From: Rhodospirillales bacterium
GTDB taxonomy: Bacteria > Pseudomonadota > Alphaproteobacteria > Rhodospirillales > 2-12-FULL-67-15
Assembly (NCBI GenBank): GCA_016872535.1
Contig: VGZQ01000010.1
Span: forward strand, 1 to 49,228
Direction: 5' to 3'
Length of the DNA: 49,228 nt
Under the pieces are notes generated by a model. That model searched no databases and was not told the DNA's origin. It saw only the letters and a list, made by a program, of their open reading frames with translations. Shown here piece by piece: positions 1 through 8,342 of this stretch (positions are counted from its first letter, which is position 1; every line of letters starts with the position of its first letter). The translations under genes were made by a program, and so were the position numbers.

Positions 1-555
1 GCCGACACCCCCGCCGCCGTCGCCGGCGCCGCGCGGCTGGTGCTGCCGGGCGTCGGCGCCTTCGCCGCCTGCATGACGGGGCTGGAGGACAAGGGACTGA
101 CCGACGCGGTGCGCCGCTTCGCCGCCGCCGGCAAGCCTTTTCTCGGCATCTGCATCGGCATGCAGATGATGTTCGACGGCAGTGACGAATTCGGAACGAC
201 CCGCGGCCTCGGCCTGCTGCCCGGCTGGGTTCGGGCCATTCCCACAACCGACGGCGACGGCCGCCGGCGCAAGGTTCCGCACATCGGTTGGAACGCCTTG
301 CAACCGGCGAACGGGGCCAACCGCTGGGACGATCCGCTCATGAACGAGATCGCGCCCGGCGACAGCGTCTATTTCGTCCACTCGTTCGCGGTCGAGCCGG
401 CCGAGCGGGCCGACACGCTGGCGGAGTGCGACTACGAAGGAATCCGCCTGCTGGCGGCGGCGCGGCGCGACAATCTCGCCGGCTGCCAGTTTCATCCCGA
501 GAAAAGCGGGCCGGTCGGATTACGCATCCTGCGCGGCTTTCTCGACGGAAAATGA
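1..555 (+). CDS. hisH: HisH-type glutamine amidotransferase (5' end missing)
   Basis: The frame is open from the window edge, so the N-terminus is cut off and 184 codons remain. It is a class I glutamine amidotransferase of the HisH type, which releases ammonia from glutamine for a partner synthase. The nucleophile motif GICIGMQ, the HisH-specific KVPHIGWN and VYFVHSF segments, and the catalytic FHPEKSG triad end are all visible. The stop overlaps the ATG of the cytidylyltransferase gene by 4 bp. It is therefore embedded in a glycan operon, not followed by hisA or hisF. HisH/HisF paralogues are known to feed ammonia to WbpG/PseA-type amidotransferases that build acetamidino sugars, and that role is inferred here from context. 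A normal histidine-pathway role cannot be excluded without the upstream sequence. Confidence 0.85.
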   Translation, partial: ADTPAAVAGAARLVLPGVGAFAACMTGLEDKGLTDAVRRFAAAGKPFLGICIGMQMMFDGSDEFGTTRGLGLLPGWVRAIPTTDGDGRRRKVPHIGWNALQPANGANRWDDPLMNEIAPGDSVYFVHSFAVEPAERADTLAECDYEGIRLLAAARRDNLAGCQFHPEKSGPVGLRILRGFLDGK

Positions 556-1232
556 TCGACGGCCGCACCGTTCTTGGCGTCATCCCCGCCCGCGGCGGCT
601 CGAAGCGGCTGCCTGGAAAAAACCTTCTGCCCGTGGCCGGCCGACCAATGATCGCCTGGACCGTCGCCGCCGCACGCGGCTCGAAATATATCGACCGCCT
701 GATCGTTTCGACCGACGATCCGCGGATCGCCGACGCGGCGCGCGGGCTTGGCGTCGAGGTCCCGTTCCTACGCCCGGCCGAGCTGTCAAGCGACACCGCG
801 ACCAGCGAGGATGTCCTGATCCACGCCCTCGATTCCGTCGGCGGGGATTTCGCCCTGGCCGTTTTGCTGCAGCCGACCTCGCCCTTGTGCCGGACCGAGG
901 ATATCGACGCCGCCCTTGAGACTTGCGTCGCAGCCGAGGCTCCGGCCTGCGTTTCCGTCCATGTTCCGGCCAAGCCGCTGGCCTGGCTGATGACCAAGAA
1001 CGGCGCGGGATGCCTGCGGCGGGCTTTCGCCCCCGACCAGGTTCCCGAACCCGCCTACATGCCCAACGGCGCGATATTCATAATCGACGTCGCGGCTTTC
1101 CGGCGCGACCGAACGCTCTATCCCGCGAACGCGGTGCCCTACGTCATGCCGGCGGAACGGTCCATCGACGTGGACACCGAGGCTGATCTGGCCGCGGCCG
1201 AGGCTCTGCTGCAAAGGCGCGCCAACGCGTGA
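552..1232 (+). CDS. acylneuraminate/pseudaminate-type cytidylyltransferase
   Basis: A 226-residue protein starting at ATG 552, which overlaps the hisH stop as ATGA. An in-frame extension upstream runs through hisH and is not credible. The N-terminal nucleotide-binding motif IPARGGSKRLPGKN, the following PMIAWT and VSTDD segments, and LLQPTSPLC are typical of NeuA/PseF/LegF enzymes, which join CTP to a nonulosonic acid to give the CMP-sugar. Its length fits the short single-domain members. The enzyme should be cytosolic. It is the first of three CMP-sugar synthetases in the window. The exact sugar (neuraminic, pseudaminic or legionaminic type) cannot be told, because no NeuB/PseI synthase lies in this window. 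Confidence 0.88.
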   Translation: MIDGRTVLGVIPARGGSKRLPGKNLLPVAGRPMIAWTVAAARGSKYIDRLIVSTDDPRIADAARGLGVEVPFLRPAELSSDTATSEDVLIHALDSVGGDFALAVLLQPTSPLCRTEDIDAALETCVAAEAPACVSVHVPAKPLAWLMTKNGAGCLRRAFAPDQVPEPAYMPNGAIFIIDVAAFRRDRTLYPANAVPYVMPAERSIDVDTEADLAAAEALLQRRANA

Positions 1233-2221
1233 ATCCCATTCTCGTCACCGGCGGCGCGGGCTACATCGGCAGCCACGTCGTGCTCGCCTTGCGCGACGCC
1301 GGCCGCGCGGTCGTCGTCCTCGACGACCTCTCGACCGGGCGGCGCGATTTGGTGCCGGACGACGTTCCCTTTGTCCGGGGCGACGTCGGCGACGGCGCGC
1401 TCGTGCGCCGCGTCATGGCCGAGCATGGCTGCCGCGCAGTCATGCACTTTGCCGGTTCGATCATCGTTTCCGAATCGACCCGCGAGCCGCTTCGCTACTA
1501 CCGCAACAACGTCGCCGCCAGCCAAGCGTTGATCGAGGCCTGCGTCGAGGCGGGAGTCGAATCGTTCGTCTTTTCCTCCAGCGCCGCGGTCTACGGCATG
1601 CCCGAGCGCTGTCCGGTCGACGAAACGGCGCCGACCCGGCCGATCAACCCCTACGGCCGGACCAAGCTGATTACCGAATGGGCGCTCGAGGACGCGATCC
1701 GGGCCCACGGCCTGCGCGTCGCCGCGCTGCGTTATTTCAACGTCGCCGGCGCCGACCCGAAGGGGCGCAGCGGCGAATGCCAGCCCGTCGCCTCGCACCT
1801 GGTCAAGATCGCGGCCCAGCTCGCCGTCGGCGCGCGCGGGGGCATGAGCATCTACGGCGACGATTACGATACCCCCGACGGCACCTGCGTGCGCGATTAC
1901 ATCCACGTTTCCGATCTGGCCGACGCGCACCTGGCCGCGCTGAGACACCTGGAAGGCGGCGGCGAAAGCGTGACCTTGAATTGCGGCTACGGCCACGGCT
2001 ATTCGGTGCGCCAGGTCCTGGACAAGGTCGGGGAGGTCCTCGGCCGGGCGCTGCCACTGTCCGTCGCCCCGCGCCGGCCGGGCGATCCGCCGCTACTGGT
2101 GGCGGATGCGACGCGGATCGGCCGGGTCCTCGGCTGGACGCCCAAGCACGACGATCTCGGCAAAATCGTTTCCTCGGCGATCACTTGGGAGCGGAAGTTG
2201 CTGGCGGAGGCCGCGCCGTGA
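1229..2221 (+). CDS. galE: UDP-glucose 4-epimerase
   Basis: A 330-residue extended SDR with the NAD-binding GGAGYIGSH motif at the N-terminus, the SSSAAVYG strand with the catalytic Ser/Thr region, and the YGRTK active-site YxxxK. The C-terminal RRPGDPPLLVAD stretch is typical of GalE. It interconverts UDP-glucose and UDP-galactose (or the GlcNAc/GalNAc pair) in the cytosol. The GTG start at 1229 overlaps the preceding stop by 4 bp, and the gene ends in a GTGA overlap with the cyclase-family gene, so the set is probably translationally coupled. A related 4-epimerase specificity is possible. Confidence 0.88.
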   Translation: MNPILVTGGAGYIGSHVVLALRDAGRAVVVLDDLSTGRRDLVPDDVPFVRGDVGDGALVRRVMAEHGCRAVMHFAGSIIVSESTREPLRYYRNNVAASQALIEACVEAGVESFVFSSSAAVYGMPERCPVDETAPTRPINPYGRTKLITEWALEDAIRAHGLRVAALRYFNVAGADPKGRSGECQPVASHLVKIAAQLAVGARGGMSIYGDDYDTPDGTCVRDYIHVSDLADAHLAALRHLEGGGESVTLNCGYGHGYSVRQVLDKVGEVLGRALPLSVAPRRPGDPPLLVADATRIGRVLGWTPKHDDLGKIVSSAITWERKLLAEAAP

Positions 2222-2853
2222 GACGGATCATCGACATCACCCTCGCCGTTTCTGCCCAAATGCCGTCGTGGCCGGGCGAGCCGAAACTGACCGCCTCCCT
2301 GCTGCGCGACATGGACCGGGGCGATTCCTGCACCGTCAGCCGCATCGAGGGCGGGGTTCATACCGGCACGCACCTCGACGCGCCCCGCCATTTCATCAAG
2401 GGCCGCATCAGCGTCGACGAATTGGCGCTTGATGTCCTGATCGGTCCGGCGCGGGTCGTCCATTTTCCCGACGCCGACGCCATCGATGCCGCCATGCTGG
2501 ATACCCTGGCCTTGCCCGCCGGCACCGTTCGCCTGCTGCTCAAGACCCGCAACTCGACACTGTGGAACGACCCCGGCTATGCGTTCCGCGAGGATTACGT
2601 GGCGCTGACGCCCGATGCCGCCCAGTGGATCGTCGATCGCGGCATTCGACTGGTCGGCATCGACTATCTCTCCGTCGAACGCTTCCGCGAGCCCGGGCAC
2701 CGCACCCACAAACTCCTGCCCGGCGCCGGCGTCGTCGCGGTCGAAGGCCTGGATCTGCGTCGGGCCGCACCCGGCAACTACGATCTTTATTGCCTGCCGC
2801 TGAAGCTCGCGGGCGCCGACGGTGCCCCCGGTGCGCGCCGTCTTGATCGTTAA
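2218..2853 (+). CDS. cyclase family protein (kynurenine formamidase-like)
   Basis: A 211-residue protein starting at GTG 2218, which overlaps the galE stop as GTGA. The motif HTGTHLDAPRHF (HxGTHxDxPxH) is the metal-binding signature of the cyclase/KynB-type metal hydrolase family. VGIDYLSVE and a downstream HKLLPGAGV segment are also family-typical. Members hydrolyse amides or cyclic substrates using a divalent metal. No tryptophan-degradation gene lies nearby, and the tight coupling to galE and kdsB suggests a job in sugar or acyl-group processing, perhaps removal of a formyl group. That is inference only. The reaction is not predictable from sequence. Confidence 0.75.
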   Translation: MRRIIDITLAVSAQMPSWPGEPKLTASLLRDMDRGDSCTVSRIEGGVHTGTHLDAPRHFIKGRISVDELALDVLIGPARVVHFPDADAIDAAMLDTLALPAGTVRLLLKTRNSTLWNDPGYAFREDYVALTPDAAQWIVDRGIRLVGIDYLSVERFREPGHRTHKLLPGAGVVAVEGLDLRRAAPGNYDLYCLPLKLAGADGAPGARRLDR

Positions 2854-2882
2854 CGACTGACGTTTCCATCCCGGAATCCGCC

Positions 2883-3638
2883 ATGAAAGCCATCGCCGTC
2901 ATTCCCGCCCGCATGGGTTCGTCCCGCTATCCCGGCAAGCCGCTCGCGCCTTTGCTCGGTCGGCCGATGATCGAGCACGTCTATCGCCGCGCCCGGCTGT
3001 GCGCGGGACTGGCCGAGGTGATCGTCGCCACCTGCGACGACGAGATTCGCGCCGCGGCCGAGGGCTTCGGCGCGCCGGTCGCCATGACCTCGGACCGCCA
3101 CGAACGCGCCTCCGACCGCGTCGCCGAGGCAGCCGCCCGGTCGGATGCCGACGTGATCGTGTTGCTGCAGGGCGACGAGCCGATGATCTATCCTGAAATG
3201 ATCGCCGCCGCGATCGCGCCGTTCGCCAAGGAGGGGGACGTGCGCTGCGTCAACCTGACCAAGCGGATCGCGACCGAGGCCGAGTTTCTCAACCCCAACA
3301 CCATCAAGGTGGTGATGGACGGGAAGAACGATGCGCTGTTCATGTCCCGCCAGCCGATCCCGACCCGGCCCAAGGGTTCTTTCGCGGCGATTGCCGCCTA
3401 CAAGCAGGTGTGCGTCATCCCGTTCCGCCGCGACGCGCTAGCCCAATACACCCGCCTCGCGCCGACACCCCTGGAAATCGTTGAATCGATCGACATGCTG
3501 CGTTTCCTCGAGCATGGCCTGCCGGTGCGCATGGTCGAAACCGCCTTCGACAGCCATTCCGTCGACGTGCCCGACGAGCGGGTCAAGGTTGAGGCCCTGC
3601 TGCGCGACGACCCGCTGGTCGCCCGCTATGTCCGCTGA
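2883..3638 (+). CDS. kdsB: CMP-Kdo synthetase (3-deoxy-manno-octulosonate cytidylyltransferase)
   Basis: A 251-residue protein of normal KdsB length. The N-terminal VIPARMGSSRYPGKPLAPL signature, the MTSDRHERASDRVAEA segment, LLQGDEPMI, and the late LEIVESIDMLRFLEHG block are all KdsB hallmarks. The enzyme transfers CMP from CTP to Kdo in the cytosol for LPS inner core or Kdo-containing capsule. It sits between the cyclase-family gene and a hydroxyacid dehydrogenase with about 30 bp on either side. A second, clearly diverged KdsB is encoded at 40278-41051, so one of the two may act on a Kdo variant or serve only the accessory polysaccharide. Confidence 0.9.
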   Translation: MKAIAVIPARMGSSRYPGKPLAPLLGRPMIEHVYRRARLCAGLAEVIVATCDDEIRAAAEGFGAPVAMTSDRHERASDRVAEAAARSDADVIVLLQGDEPMIYPEMIAAAIAPFAKEGDVRCVNLTKRIATEAEFLNPNTIKVVMDGKNDALFMSRQPIPTRPKGSFAAIAAYKQVCVIPFRRDALAQYTRLAPTPLEIVESIDMLRFLEHGLPVRMVETAFDSHSVDVPDERVKVEALLRDDPLVARYVR

Positions 3639-3667
3639 TCGTTTGTCCCCGCCATAAGGAAGCCCCG

Positions 3668-4621
3668 ATGCCCTGGAAAGTCCTGGTCACTGCTCCCTAC
3701 CTGCTGCCGGTCGTCGACCGCTTTCGCCCCTGGTTCGCCGAGAACGGCATCGAGCCGGTGGTCGCCAACATCAACGAACGGATGGAGGAGGCCGACCTCT
3801 TGCCGCTGGTCGGCGATATCGACGGCGTCGCCTGCGGCGACGACCGCTTCACCGCCCGGGTCATGGACGCCGCGCCCAAGCTCAAGGTAATCTCGAAATG
3901 GGGGACCGGCATCGATTCCATCGACAAGGCGGCGGCCGAGGCGCGCGGCATCCGCGTCTGCCGCACGCTCGACGCCTTCACCGAGCCGGTCGGCGACTCG
4001 ACGCTGGGCTACATCCTCTGCTTCGCCCGCCGCCTGCCGTGGATGGACCGGCAGATGAAAAGCGGCGTCTGGGACAAGATCCCCGGCCGCGCCCTGAACG
4101 AAAGCACCGTCGGCGTCATCGGCGTCGGCGCGACCGGCAGCGGCACCCTGCGCCGGGCGCGAGCCTTCGGCGCCGAGCTGCTCGGCACCGACATCCGCGA
4201 TATCCATCCCGGCCATGTCAAGGCGCTGGGTGTGAACATGGTGTCCCTGGACGAACTGCTGGCGCGCGCCGACTTCGTCTGCGCCCACTGCGACCTCAAT
4301 CCGACCTCGCATCACTTGATGAGCGACACCCAGTTCCAAAGGATGAAGCCGACCGCCGTGCTGCTCAACCTCGCGCGCGGGCCGGTGGTCGACGAAAAGG
4401 CCCTGGTCCGCGCGCTGCAATCGAGAACCATCGCCGGCGCGGCGCTGGACGTGTTCGAGGACGAGCCGCTGCCGGCCGACAGCCCGCTGCGCGGCATGGA
4501 CAACGTCATGCTCGCCCCGCACAACAGCAATTCCAGTCCCAAGGCGTGGGAACGGATTCACCTGAGCACGCTCGATCAACTGCTGGCGGGCCTGAAGGCC
4601 GGGCGCGCCCCGCACTGCTGA
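3668..4621 (+). CDS. D-2-hydroxyacid dehydrogenase, phosphoglycerate dehydrogenase-like
   Basis: A 317-residue NAD(P)-dependent dehydrogenase. It has the Rossmann motif GVIGVGATGSG in the middle, LLNLARGPVVDE with the catalytic Arg, DVFEDEPL with the catalytic Glu region, and a late APHNSNSS carrying the catalytic His. An AAGGAAG ribosome-binding site lies just before the ATG. The length fits short SerA/GyaR-like enzymes without an ACT domain. In this setting it may interconvert a 2-keto and 2-hydroxy acid used in an unusual glycan building block, because it follows kdsB and precedes a glycosyltransferase fusion. The substrate is unknown. A second member of the family is at 43766-44704. Confidence 0.8.
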   Translation: MPWKVLVTAPYLLPVVDRFRPWFAENGIEPVVANINERMEEADLLPLVGDIDGVACGDDRFTARVMDAAPKLKVISKWGTGIDSIDKAAAEARGIRVCRTLDAFTEPVGDSTLGYILCFARRLPWMDRQMKSGVWDKIPGRALNESTVGVIGVGATGSGTLRRARAFGAELLGTDIRDIHPGHVKALGVNMVSLDELLARADFVCAHCDLNPTSHHLMSDTQFQRMKPTAVLLNLARGPVVDEKALVRALQSRTIAGAALDVFEDEPLPADSPLRGMDNVMLAPHNSNSSPKAWERIHLSTLDQLLAGLKAGRAPHC

Positions 4622-4639
4622 TTTCGCCGTCGGGCTGCC

Positions 4640-6592
4640 ATGAACGACCGCCTTGTCCCGCAAGCCGAAGCGCCGGAAACGTCGGTCATCATTCGCGCGT
4701 TCAACGAGCAGAAGCACCTCCCCGCCCTGTTCGACGCGCTCGCGCGCCAAGCGTATCGGAACTTCGAGACCATCGTCGTCGATTCCGGCTCGTTCGACGA
4801 CACCCGCGCCATCGCCGCCGCCCGGGCCGACCGCCTGCTGCGGATTTCCAGCCACGACTTCACCTTCGGCTATTCGCTCAACGCCGGCATTCGCGCCGCG
4901 CGCGGCCGGTACATTGTCATGGCATCGGCCCACACCGTCCCGTGCGACGAACACTGGCTCGGCCGACTAGTCGCGCCGCTGGTCGATTCCAACGTCGCCA
5001 TGACCTATGGTCGGCAAGTGAGCGTTGAAAGCTCCAAGTTCTGCGAGGCCGAGGACATGGAGCGGACCTTCGGACCCGAGCCGCGCGACGAGCATCCGTC
5101 CCGCTTCGCCGTCAACAACGCCAATTCCGCCGTCCGCCGCGACTTATGGCTGGAGCATCCCTTCGACGAGGCGCTGCCCGGCCTCGAGGACATCGAATGG
5201 GCCCGACACTGGATGAAAAAGGGGCTGATCGTCCGCTACGTTCCCGAAGCCGCGCTTTACCACATCCACGAGGAAACCTGGCCGCAGATCCGCCGTCGCT
5301 TCTACCGCGAGGCGGTCGCTTGGCGGCGCATGAGCATCCGCGGCCGCCGTCACATTCCGATGGAACTGATCCGCGAAGCCGGCCGCGCGGCCGTCGATTG
5401 CATCCGCGCCCTGACGGCCGATGCCAATCCGGCCGCACGGCGGCTGTCGAAGCCGGCGCGGCTCGCCGAAATTCTCGCCTATCGCTTGCACAAGAACGCG
5501 GGCGTGATGCGCGGATTTTTCGAATCCCATCCGTTGGAAACCCGGGCCTCCTACGAGGCGGTCCTATTCAACCGCGCGGTCAAGGCGGTGGTCATCAAGG
5601 GGCCGGGCCAGGCGGCACTGGAGAGCGTCGAACTGCCCGAGCTGAAGCCAGGCGATGTCCTGATCCACGTCGCGCACGTCGCTATCTGCGCTACCGATCA
5701 CGAAATCCGCAACGGCACGCTCGGCTACTACGCCAGCGGCATGGCCCAATATCCCATCGTGCCCGGCCACGAGTTCTCGGGCCGCGTTGCCGCCGTCGGC
5801 CGCAACGTCACCGACTTCAGAGAGCACGATCCGGTCGTCGTCGAGTGCATCCAGGGATGCGGCGCCTGCGCCGAATGCCGCGCCGACAACGCTATCGGCT
5901 GCGCCGAGCGCAAAGAGCTGGGCGTCATGGGCCTGAACGGCGCCTACGCCGAGTACGTCATCGCGCCGTCCCGGTTCGTCCATCGCGTCCCGGAGGATAT
6001 GGACCTGCGTCGCGCTGCGCTGGCCGAGCCGGCGGCCGTGATCTTGAAGGCCCTGCGCCGGCTTTCCGCCGTCGCCGGCCCCGACGGCGGCGCGAGGAAG
6101 CCCGTCGGCGTCGCCGGCGCCGGCCCGCTCGGCCATCTCTGTGCCAAGATCCTCAAGCATCGCGGGCACGACGTGACCGCCTACGACCGCGACCCGCGGC
6201 GGCTCGACTTTTTCGCCGGCACCGGGATCAAGACCACGACCGCGCCCGAGGCCATCGCCCGGTTCCCCTTGATCGTCGAGATCACCGGCGATCCGCAGTC
6301 GCTCGATTCGATCCTGCACCAGTCGCCGGCGAATGCTGCGATCCTGCTGCTCGGGCTGCCCTACGGTAAGCAGCCTTTCTCGTTCGAAACCATCGCCGCG
6401 TTCGACAAGACCGTGATCGGCTCGGTCGGTAGCACCGCCGCTGATTTCGAGGCGGCGATCCGCCTGCTGCCCGAGATCGACCTGGACCCCTATTTCCGCT
6501 GCGCCCTACCGCTTGAGAACTTTCGCGACGCCTGGGACAAGTCAAAAAGCGGCAAAGTCCTGAAAGTCCTGCTGAATGTCGCGGATCGATGA
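4640..6592 (+). CDS. fusion of GT2 glycosyltransferase and zinc-type alcohol dehydrogenase
   Basis: One uninterrupted 650-residue frame with two domains. Residues about 12-290 form a family 2 glycosyltransferase (SVIIRAFNEQKHL near 15-27, VVDSGSFDDT near 46-55). The usual DxD is replaced by S-A-H near 96-98. Residues about 316-650 form a medium-chain dehydrogenase. It has catalytic zinc ligands C350, H377/E378 and probably E463, a perfect structural zinc lobe C407-C410-C413-C421, and the NAD motif GAGPLG at 493-498. Each half looks complete. The protein might oxidise or reduce a sugar and hand it to, or receive it from, the transferase half, but that is inference. It ends in an ATGA overlap with the next gene. 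Confidence 0.85.
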   Translation: MNDRLVPQAEAPETSVIIRAFNEQKHLPALFDALARQAYRNFETIVVDSGSFDDTRAIAAARADRLLRISSHDFTFGYSLNAGIRAARGRYIVMASAHTVPCDEHWLGRLVAPLVDSNVAMTYGRQVSVESSKFCEAEDMERTFGPEPRDEHPSRFAVNNANSAVRRDLWLEHPFDEALPGLEDIEWARHWMKKGLIVRYVPEAALYHIHEETWPQIRRRFYREAVAWRRMSIRGRRHIPMELIREAGRAAVDCIRALTADANPAARRLSKPARLAEILAYRLHKNAGVMRGFFESHPLETRASYEAVLFNRAVKAVVIKGPGQAALESVELPELKPGDVLIHVAHVAICATDHEIRNGTLGYYASGMAQYPIVPGHEFSGRVAAVGRNVTDFREHDPVVVECIQGCGACAECRADNAIGCAERKELGVMGLNGAYAEYVIAPSRFVHRVPEDMDLRRAALAEPAAVILKALRRLSAVAGPDGGARKPVGVAGAGPLGHLCAKILKHRGHDVTAYDRDPRRLDFFAGTGIKTTTAPEAIARFPLIVEITGDPQSLDSILHQSPANAAILLLGLPYGKQPFSFETIAAFDKTVIGSVGSTAADFEAAIRLLPEIDLDPYFRCALPLENFRDAWDKSKSGKVLKVLLNVADR

Positions 6593-8331
6593 GCGACGCA
6601 CGTACTTACGTTTATCTGCTGAACGAAGCCGCCATGCCGGCGATTCTCTGGCGCGGCCTGACCGGCCGCATCAGCCATCTTCTCGCCGTCGAACCGGTTC
6701 TGCCGCCGCTGCACGGCTGGCTCGACCGATTCGCCACCTGGGCCCAGCGGCGGGGATATCTGCGGCCCGTCGTCGAGTTGTGCCCCGAGATGAAGCCGCT
6801 CGCCGACTATCCGACCCGCGTCCTGCTCTATGACGTTTTCGGAACGATCGAACCTTGGCACGACCGCTATTATCGCTTCGCCAAGGCCGAGCGCGAGGCG
6901 CCGGCGCTGGCCATGGCCTATAAACAGGTCACCTGCAATCATGTGCGCTGGAAGCACCACAGCCTGTTGATGGTCGAGGCTGTCCTGCGTGCCCGCCCCG
7001 ACGCCCGTGTCATTGGCCTGCCGCGCGACACCAAGGACATGCTCGAAGCCTATTGGGGACGGCGGTTTGATGCCGCGCCAGCTAGCCGGATTCCGCGTGA
7101 GCCAATCAATGCCCTGTTTTCGCTTGCGTTTGCGCTTTACGCCATCGTCTGGACTCTGTCGCGCGTACGGGCGCGAGTCGAAACCGAATCCTTCTTCTTC
7201 GCTGCCGACTACATCGAGGACGAACGGGAAACCGAACTCTACCGCGAAGTCGAGGATGGCGGACCCCTGCTGCTGGCGTTGCGCAACCGTTCTTACCAGG
7301 TACCGGCGGAGTTGCGTGCAAAATACCGTATCGCCGCACCCGGCGATGGCCGCCTGACCCTGGCTGCGGCGGCAAAGCTGTTGCCGGCGCTCATCGCCGA
7401 AGCTGCCACCATCTGGCGCCGGTTCCGTCGGGTCGAACCGTCGCACTTCTATCTGCTTGCCGCCTTGCCCTATCGCCGCTCGGTATTGCGCGCGTTTTTT
7501 CACCGTTTTCGCCCGCGTTTCTTCTGGGGTCGGGACGATTACAACGTCGAGCACCTGATCCGACGCGAAGAAATCCGCCGCATCGGCGGCCAATCCCACG
7601 GCATCAATCATGGCTATCCCGCCTATTCGGCCGTCTTTCCCATGTGGCGCTACATCGGCTTCGACCGGTATTACGTTTTCGGCCGCGCGCTTTACGACCG
7701 CTACATGCGTAAAACCTGGGCGGCGGACATGGAGGTCGTTCCGGTCGGTACGTTCGGTGCCAGCCGCGCGCAATACAAGCGCCGCGTGATCGAGCGCCCG
7801 CGCAACATCGTCGTCTTCGCCGCCGCGCTGATTTGGGATTCGGAGATGGTCGCCTTTGTCCGCGACCTTGCCCGGCATTTTCCCGACCGCGACATCTTGC
7901 TCCAGGTCAAGAGCACTTTCGTCGATACCGAGGCCGGCCAGCGCTTCACCGCCGCCTGCGCCGAGGGGCTGGCCAATGTCCGGCCTGTGCGCGCGCCGAT
8001 GTTCGAGCTATTCGAGCGGGCGCGCTATTCCTTCTCCGACCCCTCGACGGTGGTGGTCGAGGCCCTTCAATTCGGCCTCTATTCCTTCTTCGCCGACGTG
8101 GCGCCGATGCAAAAAACATCCCTGCTGCGCGAATTCGAGGGCCTGGCGGTCAAGAGCGCCGCCGAGGCCGCCCAGCGCATCGCCGGAATCGAGAACGGCA
8201 CCCAACCCTACCGGCGCGCGCTCTATGCCGACCTGATCGATCTGTCCGGGTGCACAATATTCGATGCCGTCCGCGAGGGCCTAGGTCTTCCCGCCCGCGA
8301 GTCCGCCCAACCGCTTTCCGACTTGGCTTGA
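6589..8331 (+). CDS. surface polysaccharide biosynthesis protein, probable GT-B fold
   Basis: A 580-residue protein I cannot assign to a named family with certainty. It starts in an ATGA overlap with the fusion gene. The middle has a hydrophobic segment near residues 177-193. The second half has features of GT-B transferases of the capsule/CDP-glycerol type: NIVVFAAALIWDSE at a Rossmann-like strand, DILLQVKSTF, and a late FSDPSTVVVEALQFG that resembles the donor-binding S/T-x-x-x-E-A motif. A GGQSHGINHG segment resembles the acceptor-side HG motif of such enzymes. Placement between two decorating enzymes supports a role in glycan assembly. The product at 35410-37056 shows a comparable layout, with TGTSGLEAILAGIP near its end. 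Confidence 0.6.
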   Translation: MSDARTYVYLLNEAAMPAILWRGLTGRISHLLAVEPVLPPLHGWLDRFATWAQRRGYLRPVVELCPEMKPLADYPTRVLLYDVFGTIEPWHDRYYRFAKAEREAPALAMAYKQVTCNHVRWKHHSLLMVEAVLRARPDARVIGLPRDTKDMLEAYWGRRFDAAPASRIPREPINALFSLAFALYAIVWTLSRVRARVETESFFFAADYIEDERETELYREVEDGGPLLLALRNRSYQVPAELRAKYRIAAPGDGRLTLAAAAKLLPALIAEAATIWRRFRRVEPSHFYLLAALPYRRSVLRAFFHRFRPRFFWGRDDYNVEHLIRREEIRRIGGQSHGINHGYPAYSAVFPMWRYIGFDRYYVFGRALYDRYMRKTWAADMEVVPVGTFGASRAQYKRRVIERPRNIVVFAAALIWDSEMVAFVRDLARHFPDRDILLQVKSTFVDTEAGQRFTAACAEGLANVRPVRAPMFELFERARYSFSDPSTVVVEALQFGLYSFFADVAPMQKTSLLREFEGLAVKSAAEAAQRIAGIENGTQPYRRALYADLIDLSGCTIFDAVREGLGLPARESAQPLSDLA

Positions 8332-8342
8332 AAGCGAACGCC

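Noticed and set aside
288-551. Longer N-terminus for the cytidylyltransferase
   Set aside because: The extension runs through hisH in another frame, and the conserved motif begins right after the ATG at 552.
5588-5600. Possible frameshift or gene boundary inside the GT2-dehydrogenase frame
   Set aside because: The frame is continuous, no start with a ribosome-binding site is seen at the junction, and both domains are complete, so it is treated as a true fusion.
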